The notes under the pieces: model-generated
What the model saw: only the letters and a program-made list of their open reading frames with translations
Told to the model about the DNA's origin: nothing
The model's database searches: none
Translations under genes and position numbers: made by a program
Source: Sorangium aterium
Lineage (GTDB): Bacteria > Myxococcota_A > Polyangia > Polyangiales > Polyangiaceae
Assembly (NCBI RefSeq): GCF_028368935.1
Contig: NZ_JAQNDK010000005.1
Location: 1,472,811-1,536,810, forward strand
Length of the DNA stretch: 64,000 nt
Direction of reading: 5' to 3'
Shown: piece by piece, positions 1 through 11,731 of the stretch
How the letters are laid out: the number at the start of each line of letters is the position of its first letter
How positions within the stretch are numbered: the stretch's first letter is position 1

Positions 1-274
1 CGACGAACCCCTTGTCCTTGTGCTTCTTGTAGAGCTCGACGAGGTGAGGCATCTCCGCCAGGCACGGATCGCAGGTGGTCGACCAGAAGTCGATGAGCAC
101 CACGCTCTTGCCGGCGTAGTCCGAGAGCCTGACCGTCTTGCCGTCGAGGGCGGGGAGCGAGAAATCCGGCGCCGGGCTCGCCGATGAGCCGCCGGAGGCC
201 GCTCCGCACGAGGCGGCAGCGAGGCTGAGGACGATGGACGCCAGCGAGAGCGCGCAGCGGGTGTTTCGGTTCAT
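1..274 (-). CDS. TlpA-like thioredoxin-fold lipoprotein, C-terminus cut by window edge
   Basis: Reading from the ATG at 274, the product opens with a hydrophobic signal peptide ending in a lipobox (LAAASC, Cys about residue 23), so it should be a lipoprotein outside the cytoplasm. The mature part starts like AhpC/TSA or TlpA proteins (PAPDFSLPALDGK) and carries a CDPC active-site motif in the context DFWSTTCDPCLAEMP. The family reduces or isomerises disulfides, often in cytochrome maturation or redox delivery. Only about 91 residues lie inside the window; the rest of the thioredoxin fold is beyond base 1. A second thioredoxin-like lipoprotein lies just upstream on the same strand, suggesting a shared redox function. 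The specific partner is unknown. Confidence 0.85.
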   Translation of the reverse strand, partial: MNRNTRCALSLASIVLSLAAASCGAASGGSSASPAPDFSLPALDGKTVRLSDYAGKSVVLIDFWSTTCDPCLAEMPHLVELYKKHKDKGFV

Positions 275-418
275 TGGGTTTCCGTCGCGAAGGGCCGGCC
301 TGAGCGGCCGACCGGCATGAGGCTCAACGTCGCGGGCGCCCTCTGCGGCGCCCTGGCAGATTCTCCCAGCAGCGCGCGCCGACCGGTGGCTCGACGACGC
401 GCCCACGGCGAAGCTCGT

Positions 419-1114
419 TCAGAGCTCGCCGTTCATGATCTTCTCATAGGTCCGCCAGAAATTGCTGTCCTCCTCGGGCACGCCAGCGACGACTTCCATG
501 ATCGTCATGTCCTGCGTCCTGACGATCATGTTCGCCGGGAACGCGTCGGCCTGAAAAAGCGCGCCGAGCTTGTACGAAGGGTCGATCGCCGACGGGTACT
601 GCACGTCGTACCGGGTCGTCCAGCGGTACAGGTCGTTCGGGACCGCCGCCTCGCCCGGGGTCCTTCCGTCTGCGAGCTGAACAAGGAACTCGCCGCCCTG
701 GGGTTGATACTTCTTGTAGAGCTCGGGCAGGACGGACTCTGCCTCGATTTTGCAGGGGCCGCACCATACGGACGAGACGTCGATCAGCAGCACCTTCGGC
801 TTCGGCTCTCCCGCGCCGTAAAGCGAGCCTTCCGGAAAGACCTCCGTCCCGGTCGGGTTGTAGAAATCGGCGAGCTGAATCGGCTGCATCGTGTCGTTGT
901 GTTCGGCGGCGTTGGCGTACCCGACGAACTGATAGTTCGCGATCACCCGATGGAGGCTCACCCCATACGGCCCAGCCGGATATCGAGCGTTCGCAGCTTG
1001 ACCCGTCCCCTCGGGAAAAGGAGGAGCAGGAATGGGATCCTCAGCGCAGCCGACGAGCCCTAGAGCCGCCACGACGAAAAGGCCCATCCCACCGAGAACC
1101 GCGTCGATTCGCAT
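419..1114 (-). CDS. Thioredoxin-like lipoprotein with CGPC motif
   Basis: 231 aa. A signal peptide ends in lipobox LGLVGC (Cys23), so the protein is probably anchored in an envelope membrane. A thioredoxin-type active site, SSVWCGPCKIE (Cys118 and Cys121), follows a beta strand (KVLLIDV) as in TlpA/ResA-like proteins. The 90-residue stretch between lipid anchor and active site matches no domain I recognise. Downstream text such as FPANMIVRTQDM resembles the cis-Pro loop region of the fold. It lies 144 nt upstream of the second thioredoxin-like gene in the same orientation and may share its transcript. Role: thiol-disulfide exchange in the periplasm; the substrate is unknown. Confidence 0.85.
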   Translation of the reverse strand: MRIDAVLGGMGLFVVAALGLVGCAEDPIPAPPFPEGTGQAANARYPAGPYGVSLHRVIANYQFVGYANAAEHNDTMQPIQLADFYNPTGTEVFPEGSLYGAGEPKPKVLLIDVSSVWCGPCKIEAESVLPELYKKYQPQGGEFLVQLADGRTPGEAAVPNDLYRWTTRYDVQYPSAIDPSYKLGALFQADAFPANMIVRTQDMTIMEVVAGVPEEDSNFWRTYEKIMNGEL

Positions 1115-1284
1115 GATGCCACCGCCTGAAGTATGGTGTAGGAGTGCTCATTCTTCTGGGCGGCACGGGGGGCGTCAAGGGCAACCTTGGCGTCGCCGCT
1201 TCGCTCGGGAGCGCGTTTCCGTAATCTCCGGCCAGGCCCGCCGTGCCTGCCCCGATCCGCGGGTGTTTCCCGCGCTGAGGTCCT

Positions 1285-2583
1285 ATGCAGCAGGTTGCCG
1301 CTTCTCACAGCGCCCGTCGGGCCCGTCTCCGTAGTATCCACGCCTTCCTGATCTTGTGCTGCCTCGCGAGCGGGGCGGCCATCGCGGGCGGCGCATGCTC
1401 GTCGGGCACGCAGGACGAATGCTTCGGGGGGGTCATCGTCGACGGCGTCTGCGAGGGCAAATGCAAGCCAGAGCTCTGCCTGGAGGGCAACACCTGCGTC
1501 GGCAACCGCTGCGTGCTCAGGTGCAGCAGCCACGGCGAATGTATTCCAGGCCTCCAGGACTGTGCGCCGGCCGAGGAGGACGACTCGAAGGCCGAGATCC
1601 TGGTCTGCACGCAGAAGGAGAAGATGGTGGGCTTCGGTGCGCCCTGTCCATTCGGCACCGAGTGCGGCCAGTTCGGGCGCTGCCCCGACGAGACGCCGTG
1701 CAACCCGATCCAATGCAACGGGAACCCCGGCGAGTGCCAGCGCGACGCGGAGCGGTGCGGCGACGACCCCGCGTGCTCCGCCGGCAAGTGCAGCGACGGC
1801 AGCTCCTGCGTCGTCCCCGCCTGCCCTCCCGACCAGTGCGCCTCGCTCGGCCTGGAGTGCCTCGGCAAGGGACAGGGCGACGCCGAGGCCTACTGCACGA
1901 TGCCGCACTGCACGGGCGATGCGGACTGCCCCGGCGGCTTCGAGTGCGCCGTGTCGCGCGATCCTCACGCGATCTGCGGCACGGACAAGGGGAATGACAG
2001 CTTCTGCGGTGAGACGGACGAGGAGTGCATCGACCCGTCCACGTTCGGCGACGGCAACACCTATGTCGAGGGCCCGGTGTGCCTGCTGCGCAGCACCTGC
2101 GTCAAGCGCACCCAGTGCGCGCCGTGCAGCACCGATTTCGACTGCTCGTTCGTCGCAGAGCAGCGCTGCGTCGCGATCGACGGCGAGCGCCGGTGCGCCA
2201 GGTCCTGCAGCGCGGACTCCGACTGCGACCTGGACTACCGGTGCGACGACGGCGCGTGCGTTCCGCGGTTCGGCGCCTGCACCGGCAAGGGCAACTTCTG
2301 CGAGCCGTGCCGCAACGACACCGACTGCGGCGACGCGGACTCCACGATGGAGTGCACCACCACGCTGCGCGGCGAGCGGGCGTGCCTGGACGCGGCGCTC
2401 CCCATCCGGTGCACCGCGGAGAACGCGGCCGAGGTCTGCCCGAAGTCGCCCAGCGGGCTCGTCGGCGAGTGCGTGTGCGTCCAGCAGAACACGAGCGGGG
2501 ACTGCGTGGACTCGCGGTGCTACCTGCCGTCGCGCCGGCTCGATGCCGGCGACCCCGATTCCAAGGTCGCCACCTGCTGGTGA
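1285..2583 (+). CDS. Secreted cysteine-rich protein
   Basis: 432 aa. A basic N-terminus is followed by a hydrophobic segment (residues about 18-37) and a Cys (AGGAC), so it is exported and possibly a lipoprotein, although the lipobox is weak. The rest is a chain of short Cys-rich modules of the type C-x(2-6)-C-x(3-6)-C with Asp/Gly between them (for example DADCPGGFEC and DSDCDLDYRC). This recalls EGF- or Dickkopf-like disulfide modules common in myxobacterial secreted proteins. No catalytic motif is visible. The high Cys content next to two thioredoxin-fold lipoproteins on the opposite strand hints that it may be a disulfide-handling client. Function unknown. Confidence 0.8.
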   Translation: MQQVAASHSARRARLRSIHAFLILCCLASGAAIAGGACSSGTQDECFGGVIVDGVCEGKCKPELCLEGNTCVGNRCVLRCSSHGECIPGLQDCAPAEEDDSKAEILVCTQKEKMVGFGAPCPFGTECGQFGRCPDETPCNPIQCNGNPGECQRDAERCGDDPACSAGKCSDGSSCVVPACPPDQCASLGLECLGKGQGDAEAYCTMPHCTGDADCPGGFECAVSRDPHAICGTDKGNDSFCGETDEECIDPSTFGDGNTYVEGPVCLLRSTCVKRTQCAPCSTDFDCSFVAEQRCVAIDGERRCARSCSADSDCDLDYRCDDGACVPRFGACTGKGNFCEPCRNDTDCGDADSTMECTTTLRGERACLDAALPIRCTAENAAEVCPKSPSGLVGECVCVQQNTSGDCVDSRCYLPSRRLDAGDPDSKVATCW

Positions 2584-2711
2584 CGGCGCCGACCGGGCGC
2601 AGGAACGGCCGCTGTCGCGCCCGCGCCCGGCCGGAACGGGAACGAGCGCCCGCGGCGACGCCGCGCTCGCCGGTTGACGGGAATCCCGAGCAGTCCTAAC
2701 TGCTTCGCCCC

Positions 2712-3812
2712 ATGCCCATCACGAAGGACGCCGCGCTCGCTGCGCTGGCAACGGTCATCGCGCCGGACCTCCAGCGCCCCATCACCGACCTCGGTCGCGT
2801 CCGGGAGCTCTCGGTCGAGGCCGAGGCCGTCTCGCTCACCGTCGAGCTGACCAGCTACTTCAAGCAGCGGCTCGCGGCGGACATCGAGGCAGCTCTGAAG
2901 GGCGCCGGCGCGAAGGGCGTCCGGATCGCGTGGGACGTCGGCATCCCCACGCGCACCATCCTTCAGGACGACCCGTCCCCGGGCGTGAGGAACATCATCC
3001 TCGTGATGAGCGGCAAGGGCGGCGTCGGCAAGAGCACGGTCGCCGCGAACCTCACCCTGGCGCTCAGCCGCGAGGGGGCCAAGGTCGGCCTGCTCGACGC
3101 GGACATGTACGGGCCGAGCGTCCCGACCATGCTCGGCGTGATGGGCCGCCCGACGTCGTCCGACGGGCAGAAGTTCCTGCCGCTCGAGCGCTTTGGCGTG
3201 AAGCTCATGTCGATCGGCTTCCTGCTGGAAGATCCGAGGTCGGCGGTCGTCTGGCGCGGGCCGATGCTCCAGAACGCCCTGATCCAGTTCATGCGCGACG
3301 TGGAATGGGGTGAGCTCGACTACCTCGTGCTGGATCTTCCGCCCGGTACCGGCGACATCGCGCTGACGATTTCCCAGAAGATGAGGACCACGGGCGCGAT
3401 CGTCGTGACCACACCGCAGGAGGTGGCCCTCCAGGACGTGTACAAATCGGTCTCGATGGCCCAGAAAGTCGGGATCGCCCTGCTCGGCGTGGTCGAGAAC
3501 GAGAGCTACTTCGTGTGCGACGGGTGCAGCAAGCGGCACGAGCTCTTCGGGGCCGGCGGCGGGCAGAAGATCGCCGAGTTCGCCGAGGCGCCGCTGCTCG
3601 GCCAGATCCCGATGGATCCGGCCATCCGGGAGTGGGGCGACGCCGGCACGCCGGTCGTTCAGGCTGCCCCGAGCAGCCCGATCGCGCGCGCGTTCGTGGA
3701 TGTGGCGGAGCGGCTGGCCGGCCAGGTCAGCGCCCACAACCTCGCGAGCGGGGGCGGCCTCCGCATCGATCGGAGCGGGGGGACCAACAAGCACCTGCCC
3801 ATCATGCGGTAG
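2712..3812 (+). CDS. apbC: Mrp/ApbC (NBP35) family Fe-S cluster carrier ATPase
   Basis: 366 aa, typical length for bacterial Mrp. Residues about 3-80 form a DUF59/MIP18-like N-terminal domain. The P-loop domain has the deviant Walker A SGKGGVGKST at 100-109, Walker A' LLDADMYGPS at about 127-136, and LVLDLPPGTGD near 205-215. A CxxC pair (Cys269, Cys272; FVCDGCSK) is the expected bridging Fe-S ligand at the dimer interface. The family binds and transfers [4Fe-4S] clusters to apoproteins in the cytoplasm. It appears to be a single gene, followed by a 126-nt gap before the next gene. Confidence 0.95.
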   Translation: MPITKDAALAALATVIAPDLQRPITDLGRVRELSVEAEAVSLTVELTSYFKQRLAADIEAALKGAGAKGVRIAWDVGIPTRTILQDDPSPGVRNIILVMSGKGGVGKSTVAANLTLALSREGAKVGLLDADMYGPSVPTMLGVMGRPTSSDGQKFLPLERFGVKLMSIGFLLEDPRSAVVWRGPMLQNALIQFMRDVEWGELDYLVLDLPPGTGDIALTISQKMRTTGAIVVTTPQEVALQDVYKSVSMAQKVGIALLGVVENESYFVCDGCSKRHELFGAGGGQKIAEFAEAPLLGQIPMDPAIREWGDAGTPVVQAAPSSPIARAFVDVAERLAGQVSAHNLASGGGLRIDRSGGTNKHLPIMR

Positions 3813-3938
3813 GCTCTCGCGTAAACGTCCCGGGTACGATATGGTTCCGGCCCCTTCCCCCATTCAACCGAGGGGGCCGCTGGAGAGAACGCGAGCACGT
3901 TTCGCCCCCATCGGCATGCGTTGTCGCGCGAGGCGCGG

Positions 3939-5978
3939 ATGAATACCCACGAAAATACCATCACGCCGGCGGACGCGCCGGGAGCTCCGGCCGACCAGGG
4001 CGGCCCGCTCGAGTCGTCGAACGCTGCGCCCGAGCGGGCAGCCCAAGCCCATGAAGCGGGGTCCACCCCCCCGACCGAAGCGAGCCACGAGCCCGGCGAA
4101 GAAGCGTCGCCGCAGGCGAGCTCGACCCAGTCCGAGGCGATACCGGCCGCGGCGGCAACCGCCGCCCCGGCGAGCGCTGACGACGACGAGTGGGAAGAGC
4201 AGCCGGGCGACAACATCGGCAACCGCGTTCCAGGCCTGCCGCGGGACGATATCGGCAACCGCAAGCCCGGGTTCTCGCCTGGCAAGCGGACCCCTCCGGC
4301 GGCTGTGAAGCCCGCGCCGGCCGCGAAGCCCGCGCCGGCCGGAGAGGCCGGTGCGGCCGCGCAGACCGAGGGGGGCGCTGGAAAGAAGCGCCGCCGCCGC
4401 CGTCGCCGCAAGGGCGCGGAAGAGGCCGGCCAGCCCGGGGCCGAGGCTGCTGAGGCGGCCGAGGCCAGCGGCGCTGAGGCGGCCGACGCGGCCGACGCGG
4501 CAGAAGACGAGGGCGAGGAGGAGCAAGCGGCCGACGAGGCGGGCGGGCAGCCGCAGCCTGGCGGCGAGAAGCGCAAGCGGCGCAAGGGGCAGGGCGCGCC
4601 GCCACCGCGCGAGCGCCCGGCCTTCAGCATCGGCGAGGAAGTGTTCGGCAAGGTCAGCAAGATCACTGACCATGCCATCTGGATTGACATCGCCGGGAAG
4701 GCGACGGGGCTGTTCGACCGTCGCGAGATCCTCGATGAGGAGCCGCCCATCGAGGGTGATCAGTTCATCGCGACGGTGGCGAGCACCGGCGTGCGCGGAG
4801 GCATGCTCCTCCTGTCGAGGGCGCCGGTGCAGCTCGATCAGGCGCGCGCGCGCGCCGAGGCTGCGCTCCAGAGCGGCGAGTCGATCGAGGGGTTCGTGAC
4901 CGGGGCGGTGAAGGGCGGGCTCGAGGTCGACCTCGGCGGCCTCCGCGCCTTCGCGCCGGCGTCGCACGTCGATCTGCGCCACGGCGCGGACCTCAACTAC
5001 CTCGTGGGCCAGCGGCTCGACTTCGGCGTGACCCAGTTCGCGAAGAAGGGGCGCGACATCGTCGTGTCCCGCCGCAAGATGCTCGAGGAGGAGAGCCGGA
5101 AGGCGCGCACCGAGGCGCTCACGTCGATCGAGCCCGGCTCGCTGCACAAGGGCATCGTGCGCAAGGTCGTCGCCTGGGGCGTGTTCGTCGCGCTCCCCGA
5201 CGCCGGCGGCGTCGAGGGGCTGGTCCACATGAGCGAGGCGAGCCACGACCGCGGCGCCAAGCTGGCCGACCTGTTCAAGCCGGGCGCGGAGATCGACGTG
5301 AAGGTCCTCCGCGTCGACGACAAGGGCAAGCTCTGGCTGAGCCGCAAGGCCGCCACCGTCGATCCGTGGGACGCGGTGAAGGAGAAGTACGCGGTCGGCA
5401 CGCGCCACAAGGGCAAGGTCGCTCGCCTGCAGCCGTTCGGCGCGTTCATCGAGCTCGAGCCGGGCATCGATGGGCTCATCCACACGGCCGACCTCTCGAT
5501 GAAGCCGATCCAGCACCCGAACGAGGTCGTGAAGGTCGGCGACGACGTCGACGTCGTCGTCGCGACCTGCGACGCCGCGGGCCGGCGCATCGGGCTCCAC
5601 CCTGCTCCGCCCGAGGGCGAGGAGAGCGAGCCGCGCCAGCGCGTTCAGCAGGGCAAGGCGGTGAAGGTGTCCGTCACGCAGGTGACCGAAGGGGGGCTCG
5701 TCGTCCGGGTGCTCGGCACCACGGGGCGAGCGGCCCGCGGCTTCATCCCGGCCGGCCACACCGGCACGCAGCGCGGCACCGACCTCCGGAAGGAGTTTCC
5801 CATCGGGACCCAGCTCGACGCGAAGGTCATCGAGGTGGATCCGCGCCGGGGCGAGGCCAAGCTGTCGATCCGCGCCCTCAAGGAGGACGCCGAGAAGCAG
5901 GCGTACCATCAGTACCGCGCGGGGGTCGCGCGCGAGGCCAAGTTCGGCACGTTCGCCGACCTGATGAAGAAGAGCTGA
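3939..5978 (+). CDS. Five-S1-domain RNA-binding protein with long charged N-terminus
   Basis: 679 aa from the ATG at 3939, which has GAGG 5 nt upstream; an in-frame TTG at 3921 is an alternative start. Residues 1-225 are low complexity, rich in Ala, Pro and Glu, with a run of eight consecutive arginines (GKKRRRRRRRRKG region) that should bind nucleic acid. Five S1-type OB folds follow at about 228-295, 312-383, 396-474, 484-554 and 568-647. The third and fourth are most canonical (GVFVALPDAGGVEGLVHMSE and GAFIELEPGIDGLIHTAD). Ribosomal protein S1 also uses tandem S1 domains, but this protein differs in its N-terminal tail, so I read it as an S1-like translation or RNA-metabolism factor rather than RpsA itself. 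Confidence 0.85.
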   Translation: MNTHENTITPADAPGAPADQGGPLESSNAAPERAAQAHEAGSTPPTEASHEPGEEASPQASSTQSEAIPAAAATAAPASADDDEWEEQPGDNIGNRVPGLPRDDIGNRKPGFSPGKRTPPAAVKPAPAAKPAPAGEAGAAAQTEGGAGKKRRRRRRRKGAEEAGQPGAEAAEAAEASGAEAADAADAAEDEGEEEQAADEAGGQPQPGGEKRKRRKGQGAPPPRERPAFSIGEEVFGKVSKITDHAIWIDIAGKATGLFDRREILDEEPPIEGDQFIATVASTGVRGGMLLLSRAPVQLDQARARAEAALQSGESIEGFVTGAVKGGLEVDLGGLRAFAPASHVDLRHGADLNYLVGQRLDFGVTQFAKKGRDIVVSRRKMLEEESRKARTEALTSIEPGSLHKGIVRKVVAWGVFVALPDAGGVEGLVHMSEASHDRGAKLADLFKPGAEIDVKVLRVDDKGKLWLSRKAATVDPWDAVKEKYAVGTRHKGKVARLQPFGAFIELEPGIDGLIHTADLSMKPIQHPNEVVKVGDDVDVVVATCDAAGRRIGLHPAPPEGEESEPRQRVQQGKAVKVSVTQVTEGGLVVRVLGTTGRAARGFIPAGHTGTQRGTDLRKEFPIGTQLDAKVIEVDPRRGEAKLSIRALKEDAEKQAYHQYRAGVAREAKFGTFADLMKKS

Positions 5979-6062
5979 TCCCGGGAGGCGCGCGCTGCCC
6001 GTGCAGCGGCGCCTCCGCCTCCATCCTCCACCAGCCACCGCCGCGGTTCGGCGAGCTTCGCG

Positions 6063-8508
<2,446 letters not shown>

Positions 8509-8512
<4 letters not shown>

Positions 8513-9306
8513 GGCGAGAGCTCGTCGCGCTCCGCCTCGGAGAGCGGCAGCGCGGCAAGCGCCGCCGCCGCGTCGACGGGGCGGTCGTCCCTGAGATCGC
8601 TCCGGATCTCGCCGTCGCGCATCGTGATCACGCGGCTCGCGCAGGCGGCGATGTCCGGCTCGTGCGTCACGAGGACGATCGTGATCCCGCCTCGGTTGAG
8701 CCGCTGCAGCAGCCCGAGCACCTCGTAGCTCGTGCGCGTGTCGAGGTTGCCCGTGGGCTCGTCGGCGAGGAGCAGCGGCGGTGAGGTGACGAGCGCCCGC
8801 GCGATGGCGACGCGCTGCTGCTGTCCGCCCGAGAGCTGGTTCGGCGTGTGGTGCAGGCGCTCGGCCAGCCCCACCGCGCCGAGCGCCTCGAGCGCCCGCT
8901 TGCGCCGCTCCGCCGCGCCGACGCCCCGATAGACCAGCGGCAGCTCCACGTTCTCGAGCGCCGTGGTGCGCGGCAGCAGGTTGAAGCCCTGGAAGACGAA
9001 CCCGATAAGGCGGTTCCTGACGATCGCGCGCGCGTCGTTGCTGCGCCGGGTGACGTCGAGGCCGTCGAGCCGGTACGTGCCCTGCGTCGGCCGGTCCAGA
9101 CACCCGATGATGTTCATCAGGGTGCTCTTGCCCGAGCCGCTCTGCCCGACGATCGCGACGAAATCGCCGTGCTGGATGGTCAGATCCACGTGCCGAAGCG
9201 CCCTCACGATGACGGCCTCGGTCGTGTAGTCCTTGCCGACGCTCGAGAGCTCGATGAGCGGCTCGTCCCGGGGCGCCGCGGCGACGTCTTGGCTCTGGGG
9301 CAGCAT
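8509..9306 (-). CDS. MacB/LolD-like ABC transporter ATPase
   Basis: 265 aa from the ATG at 9306 (a GTG directly upstream, at 9309, is an alternative). All nucleotide-binding motifs are present (numbering from the ATG at 9306): Walker [10 protein letters not shown] (about 54-62), Q-loop [10 protein letters not shown], signature LSGGQ (about 158-162), Walker B LLLADEP (about 178-184) and the switch His in LVTHEPD. The length and TGNLD following Walker B fit the MacB/LolD/FtsE subgroup. It sits between the adaptor gene (stop at 9313, 6 nt upstream) and the permease (ATGA overlap), so all four genes form one operon. It powers the exporter by ATP hydrolysis on the cytoplasmic face. Confidence 0.95.
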
Positions 9307-9312
9307 CACGCC

Positions 9313-10767
9313 TCAGAACAGCCGAGGGCCGCGCCCCTTGCCGCTCGCTGACGGATCGTCGTTCTCGTCGGTGACGACCTTGAGCGGCCCGAGATCGGAC
9401 GCCAGCGCGGTGAAGATGCCGTCGGTGATCCCCACGTCGACGACGCGCGGCTCGATCTTCTCCGCCCCCGGCGTCGCGTCGGTCAGCACGTAGATCCGGC
9501 CCTTCTTCGGCGGGAGCGGCTCGAGGGGCGGCGCCTTGATCTCCTTGCCGTCCTTGTCCCGCGCCGGGGCCGGCTTGAACCGGAGCGCCGCGTTCGGCAG
9601 CCGCCGCACCCCCCTGGCCTCGGCGGACCGGACGCTCACCGTCGCCGTCATCCCCGGCCGGAGCTTGACGTCGGGGTTGTCGACCTCGACGACCGCCGCG
9701 TAGGTCACGACGCCGGACTGGCTCAACGGGCTGTAGCGCACCTGGCTCACCGTCCCTCGGAACGTCTCGCCCGGGAACGCATCGACGCTCACGTCCGCCG
9801 CCATGCCCTCGCGGAGCCGCCCGACGTCCGCCTCGTCGATGTCGGCGAGCACGCGCATCTTGCGGAGATCCTGGGCGATCACGAAGAGGGTCGGCGCCTG
9901 GAAGCTCGCCGCCACGGTCTGCCCGGGGTCGATCGCGCGGCTGATGACGACCCCGTCGATGGGCGAGAAGATGCGCGTGTACTGGAGGTTCGTCGTGGAG
10001 GAGCGGAGCACCGCCCTGAGCTGCGCCACCTGCGCCTTGGAGGCCGCGACGTCGGCGAGCGCGACGTCATAGGCGCCCTGCGCGGTGTCCAGATCCGCTT
10101 GCGAGCCCACCCCCTCCGCGACCATCTTCCTCGCGCGATCGAGCCGCTGCCTGGCGGTCCCCAGCGAGGCCTCCGAGCGCACGACGCTCGCGTTCGCCGC
10201 CGCGATCTGCGCCTGGTTCGAGTCGATCTGCGCCCCGAAGAGCGTCGGATCGATCTCGGCCAGCACGTCGCCGGCCTTCACGATGCTGTTGAAGTCGACG
10301 TAGACCTTGGTGATTCGCCCCGAGACCTGGGCGCCGATCTGCACCTCGGTGAGCGGCTTGACCTGCCCCGTCGACTGGACCACTTCGAGCACGTCGCCCG
10401 TGGTGATGTCGCCCGTGACGTAGCGCGGCGGCGGCGGGGGCCTCGTCCGGATCCTCCAGACGACGATCCCCGCGACGAGCGCTGCGATTGTCGCGAGGAC
10501 GCCGAGCCGAGCGAGCCAGCGCTTCGTGCCCACCCGGGAGAGCTCCTGCTCCAGGCTCTCTCCCCCGCGTCGAGGCTGCGGTCCGCCCTCGCGGCGGCCC
10601 CGGGCTGCCGCGCCGCCGGGGGGAACCGGCGCGGCCGAGGCCGGTCGCATCTCGCCCGGCGGCGCCTCTCCGGGACGGAGACGCTCGGTTTCCGTGGCGG
10701 CCTGCTCAGCAGGGGGCGACGCGTCGAGGGGGTCGCGACCGGTCGCCCGAGCCATGGAGTCGGCCAT
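9313..10767 (-). CDS. Periplasmic adaptor (MacA/HlyD-like membrane fusion protein)
   Basis: 484 aa. The first 80 residues are a Pro/Arg-rich cytoplasmic tail, longer than in MacA. One membrane helix follows at about 86-105. The periplasmic part has a lipoyl/biotinyl-like half motif (QIGAQVSGRITKVYVDF), a coiled-coil hairpin around 175-260, the second lipoyl half (SPIDGVVISRAIDPGQTV) and a beta-barrel region (RKMRVLADIDEADVGRLREG). This is the MacA/RND adaptor architecture. It is the first gene of the four-gene exporter operon. An ATG at 10755 would remove four residues and cannot be ruled out. Confidence 0.93.
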   Translation of the reverse strand: MADSMARATGRDPLDASPPAEQAATETERLRPGEAPPGEMRPASAAPVPPGGAAARGRREGGPQPRRGGESLEQELSRVGTKRWLARLGVLATIAALVAGIVVWRIRTRPPPPPRYVTGDITTGDVLEVVQSTGQVKPLTEVQIGAQVSGRITKVYVDFNSIVKAGDVLAEIDPTLFGAQIDSNQAQIAAANASVVRSEASLGTARQRLDRARKMVAEGVGSQADLDTAQGAYDVALADVAASKAQVAQLRAVLRSSTTNLQYTRIFSPIDGVVISRAIDPGQTVAASFQAPTLFVIAQDLRKMRVLADIDEADVGRLREGMAADVSVDAFPGETFRGTVSQVRYSPLSQSGVVTYAAVVEVDNPDVKLRPGMTATVSVRSAEARGVRRLPNAALRFKPAPARDKDGKEIKAPPLEPLPPKKGRIYVLTDATPGAEKIEPRVVDVGITDGIFTALASDLGPLKVVTDENDDPSASGKGRGPRLF

Positions 10768-10849
10768 CGGACGTCCTCATAGCACGCTGCTGCGCAAGCG
10801 CGCCTCGCTTGAAACCGCGGAACCGCCGTGGCAGACCAACCGCCGCCCC

Positions 10850-11458
10850 ATGGAGTCGCTGCCCATCGCAACGGATACGGTCGTCACGCTGTCCTACGTC
10901 CTCTTCAACGAAAACGGCGAGACCGTGGATGAGGCATCGACCGCGGAGCCGCTCGTTTACACGCACGGCTATGCCCAGATCGTGCCCGGGCTGGAGCGTG
11001 CCCTGGAAGGGCTGCGGGCGGGCGAGCAGCGCGAGATCACCGTCGAGGCGGAGGATGCGTTCGGCGAGCGCGATGACGCTGGCGTCTTCGAGGTCGACAA
11101 GGCGGATTTCCCCGATGGCGGCGCTGTCGAGGTGGGCGACGAGTTCGTCGCCCAGGGCCCGGACGGCTCACCGATCGCGCTCCGGGTCATCGAGATCCTC
11201 CCCGAAGGCTTCCGGGTGGACACGAATCACCCCCTGGCAGGCCAGAAGGTGCGCTTCCAGGTTCAGGTCAAGGACGTGCGCGCCGCCAGCGAGGAGGAGA
11301 TCGCGCAGGCTCAGGCCGAGCTGGAGGAGCGCATCGAGGAGTCCGAGGGCGAGGGCTGCTGCGATCACGACCATGACCACGACCACGACCACGATCACGG
11401 CCACCATCACGAGCACGGGGATGGGGTGCTCGTGACGCTCTCGAAGAAGTCGTCATAA
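10850..11458 (+). CDS. SlyD-like FKBP-type peptidyl-prolyl isomerase with His-rich tail
   Basis: 202 aa. The FKBP domain comes first (DTVVTLSYVLFNENGE, then QIVPGLERALEGLRAGE, and the DAFGERDD region), interrupted by the insert-in-flap region typical of SlyD at about 70-130. The C-terminus holds CC followed by alternating Asp-His residues (CCDHDHDH...HGHHHEH, about 173-193), a metal-binding tail like that of E. coli SlyD, which binds Ni(II). The domain order and tail identify the family; a role in folding plus metal storage is inferred. It is divergent from the exporter operon across an 82-nt gap. No clear Shine-Dalgarno site precedes the chosen ATG, so the start is moderately certain. Confidence 0.88.
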   Translation: MESLPIATDTVVTLSYVLFNENGETVDEASTAEPLVYTHGYAQIVPGLERALEGLRAGEQREITVEAEDAFGERDDAGVFEVDKADFPDGGAVEVGDEFVAQGPDGSPIALRVIEILPEGFRVDTNHPLAGQKVRFQVQVKDVRAASEEEIAQAQAELEERIEESEGEGCCDHDHDHDHDHDHGHHHEHGDGVLVTLSKKSS

Positions 11459-11500
11459 GCCCGCCGCGAACTGGCGGGTTGTCCGAGGAGATCACACATC

Positions 11501-11731
11501 ATGACCGTAGGTGAGAAGGGCAAGCTGACGGAGCTGCAGCTCGATCGCCGGGTGCGCGAGCGCCTGCTGGCGAGCGGGACGCTCAGCGCCGGGACCATCG
11601 AGGCGCACCTCGCGGGCTTGCAGGACCTGGAGGAGCAAGCCGAGGGGATCGCCGTCGATCAGCCGGCGCTCGGCGCGTCGGCGCAGGGGTCGCGGGTCGA
11701 GCCCGATCTCGACGACGACGGGGCAGAGTGA
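11501..11731 (+). CDS. Small hypothetical protein, first gene of the HtrA operon
   Basis: 76 aa. GAGGAG lies about 12 nt before the ATG. The protein is predicted soluble: a charged helical N-terminus (TELQLDRRVRERLLASG), then a Glu/Asp-rich C-terminal tail. I recognise no family. Its stop overlaps the GTG start of the DUF1844 gene (GTGA at 11728-11731), so the genes are translationally coupled. The coupling and good codon structure are the reasons to believe it is real. Confidence 0.7.
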   Translation: MTVGEKGKLTELQLDRRVRERLLASGTLSAGTIEAHLAGLQDLEEQAEGIAVDQPALGASAQGSRVEPDLDDDGAE

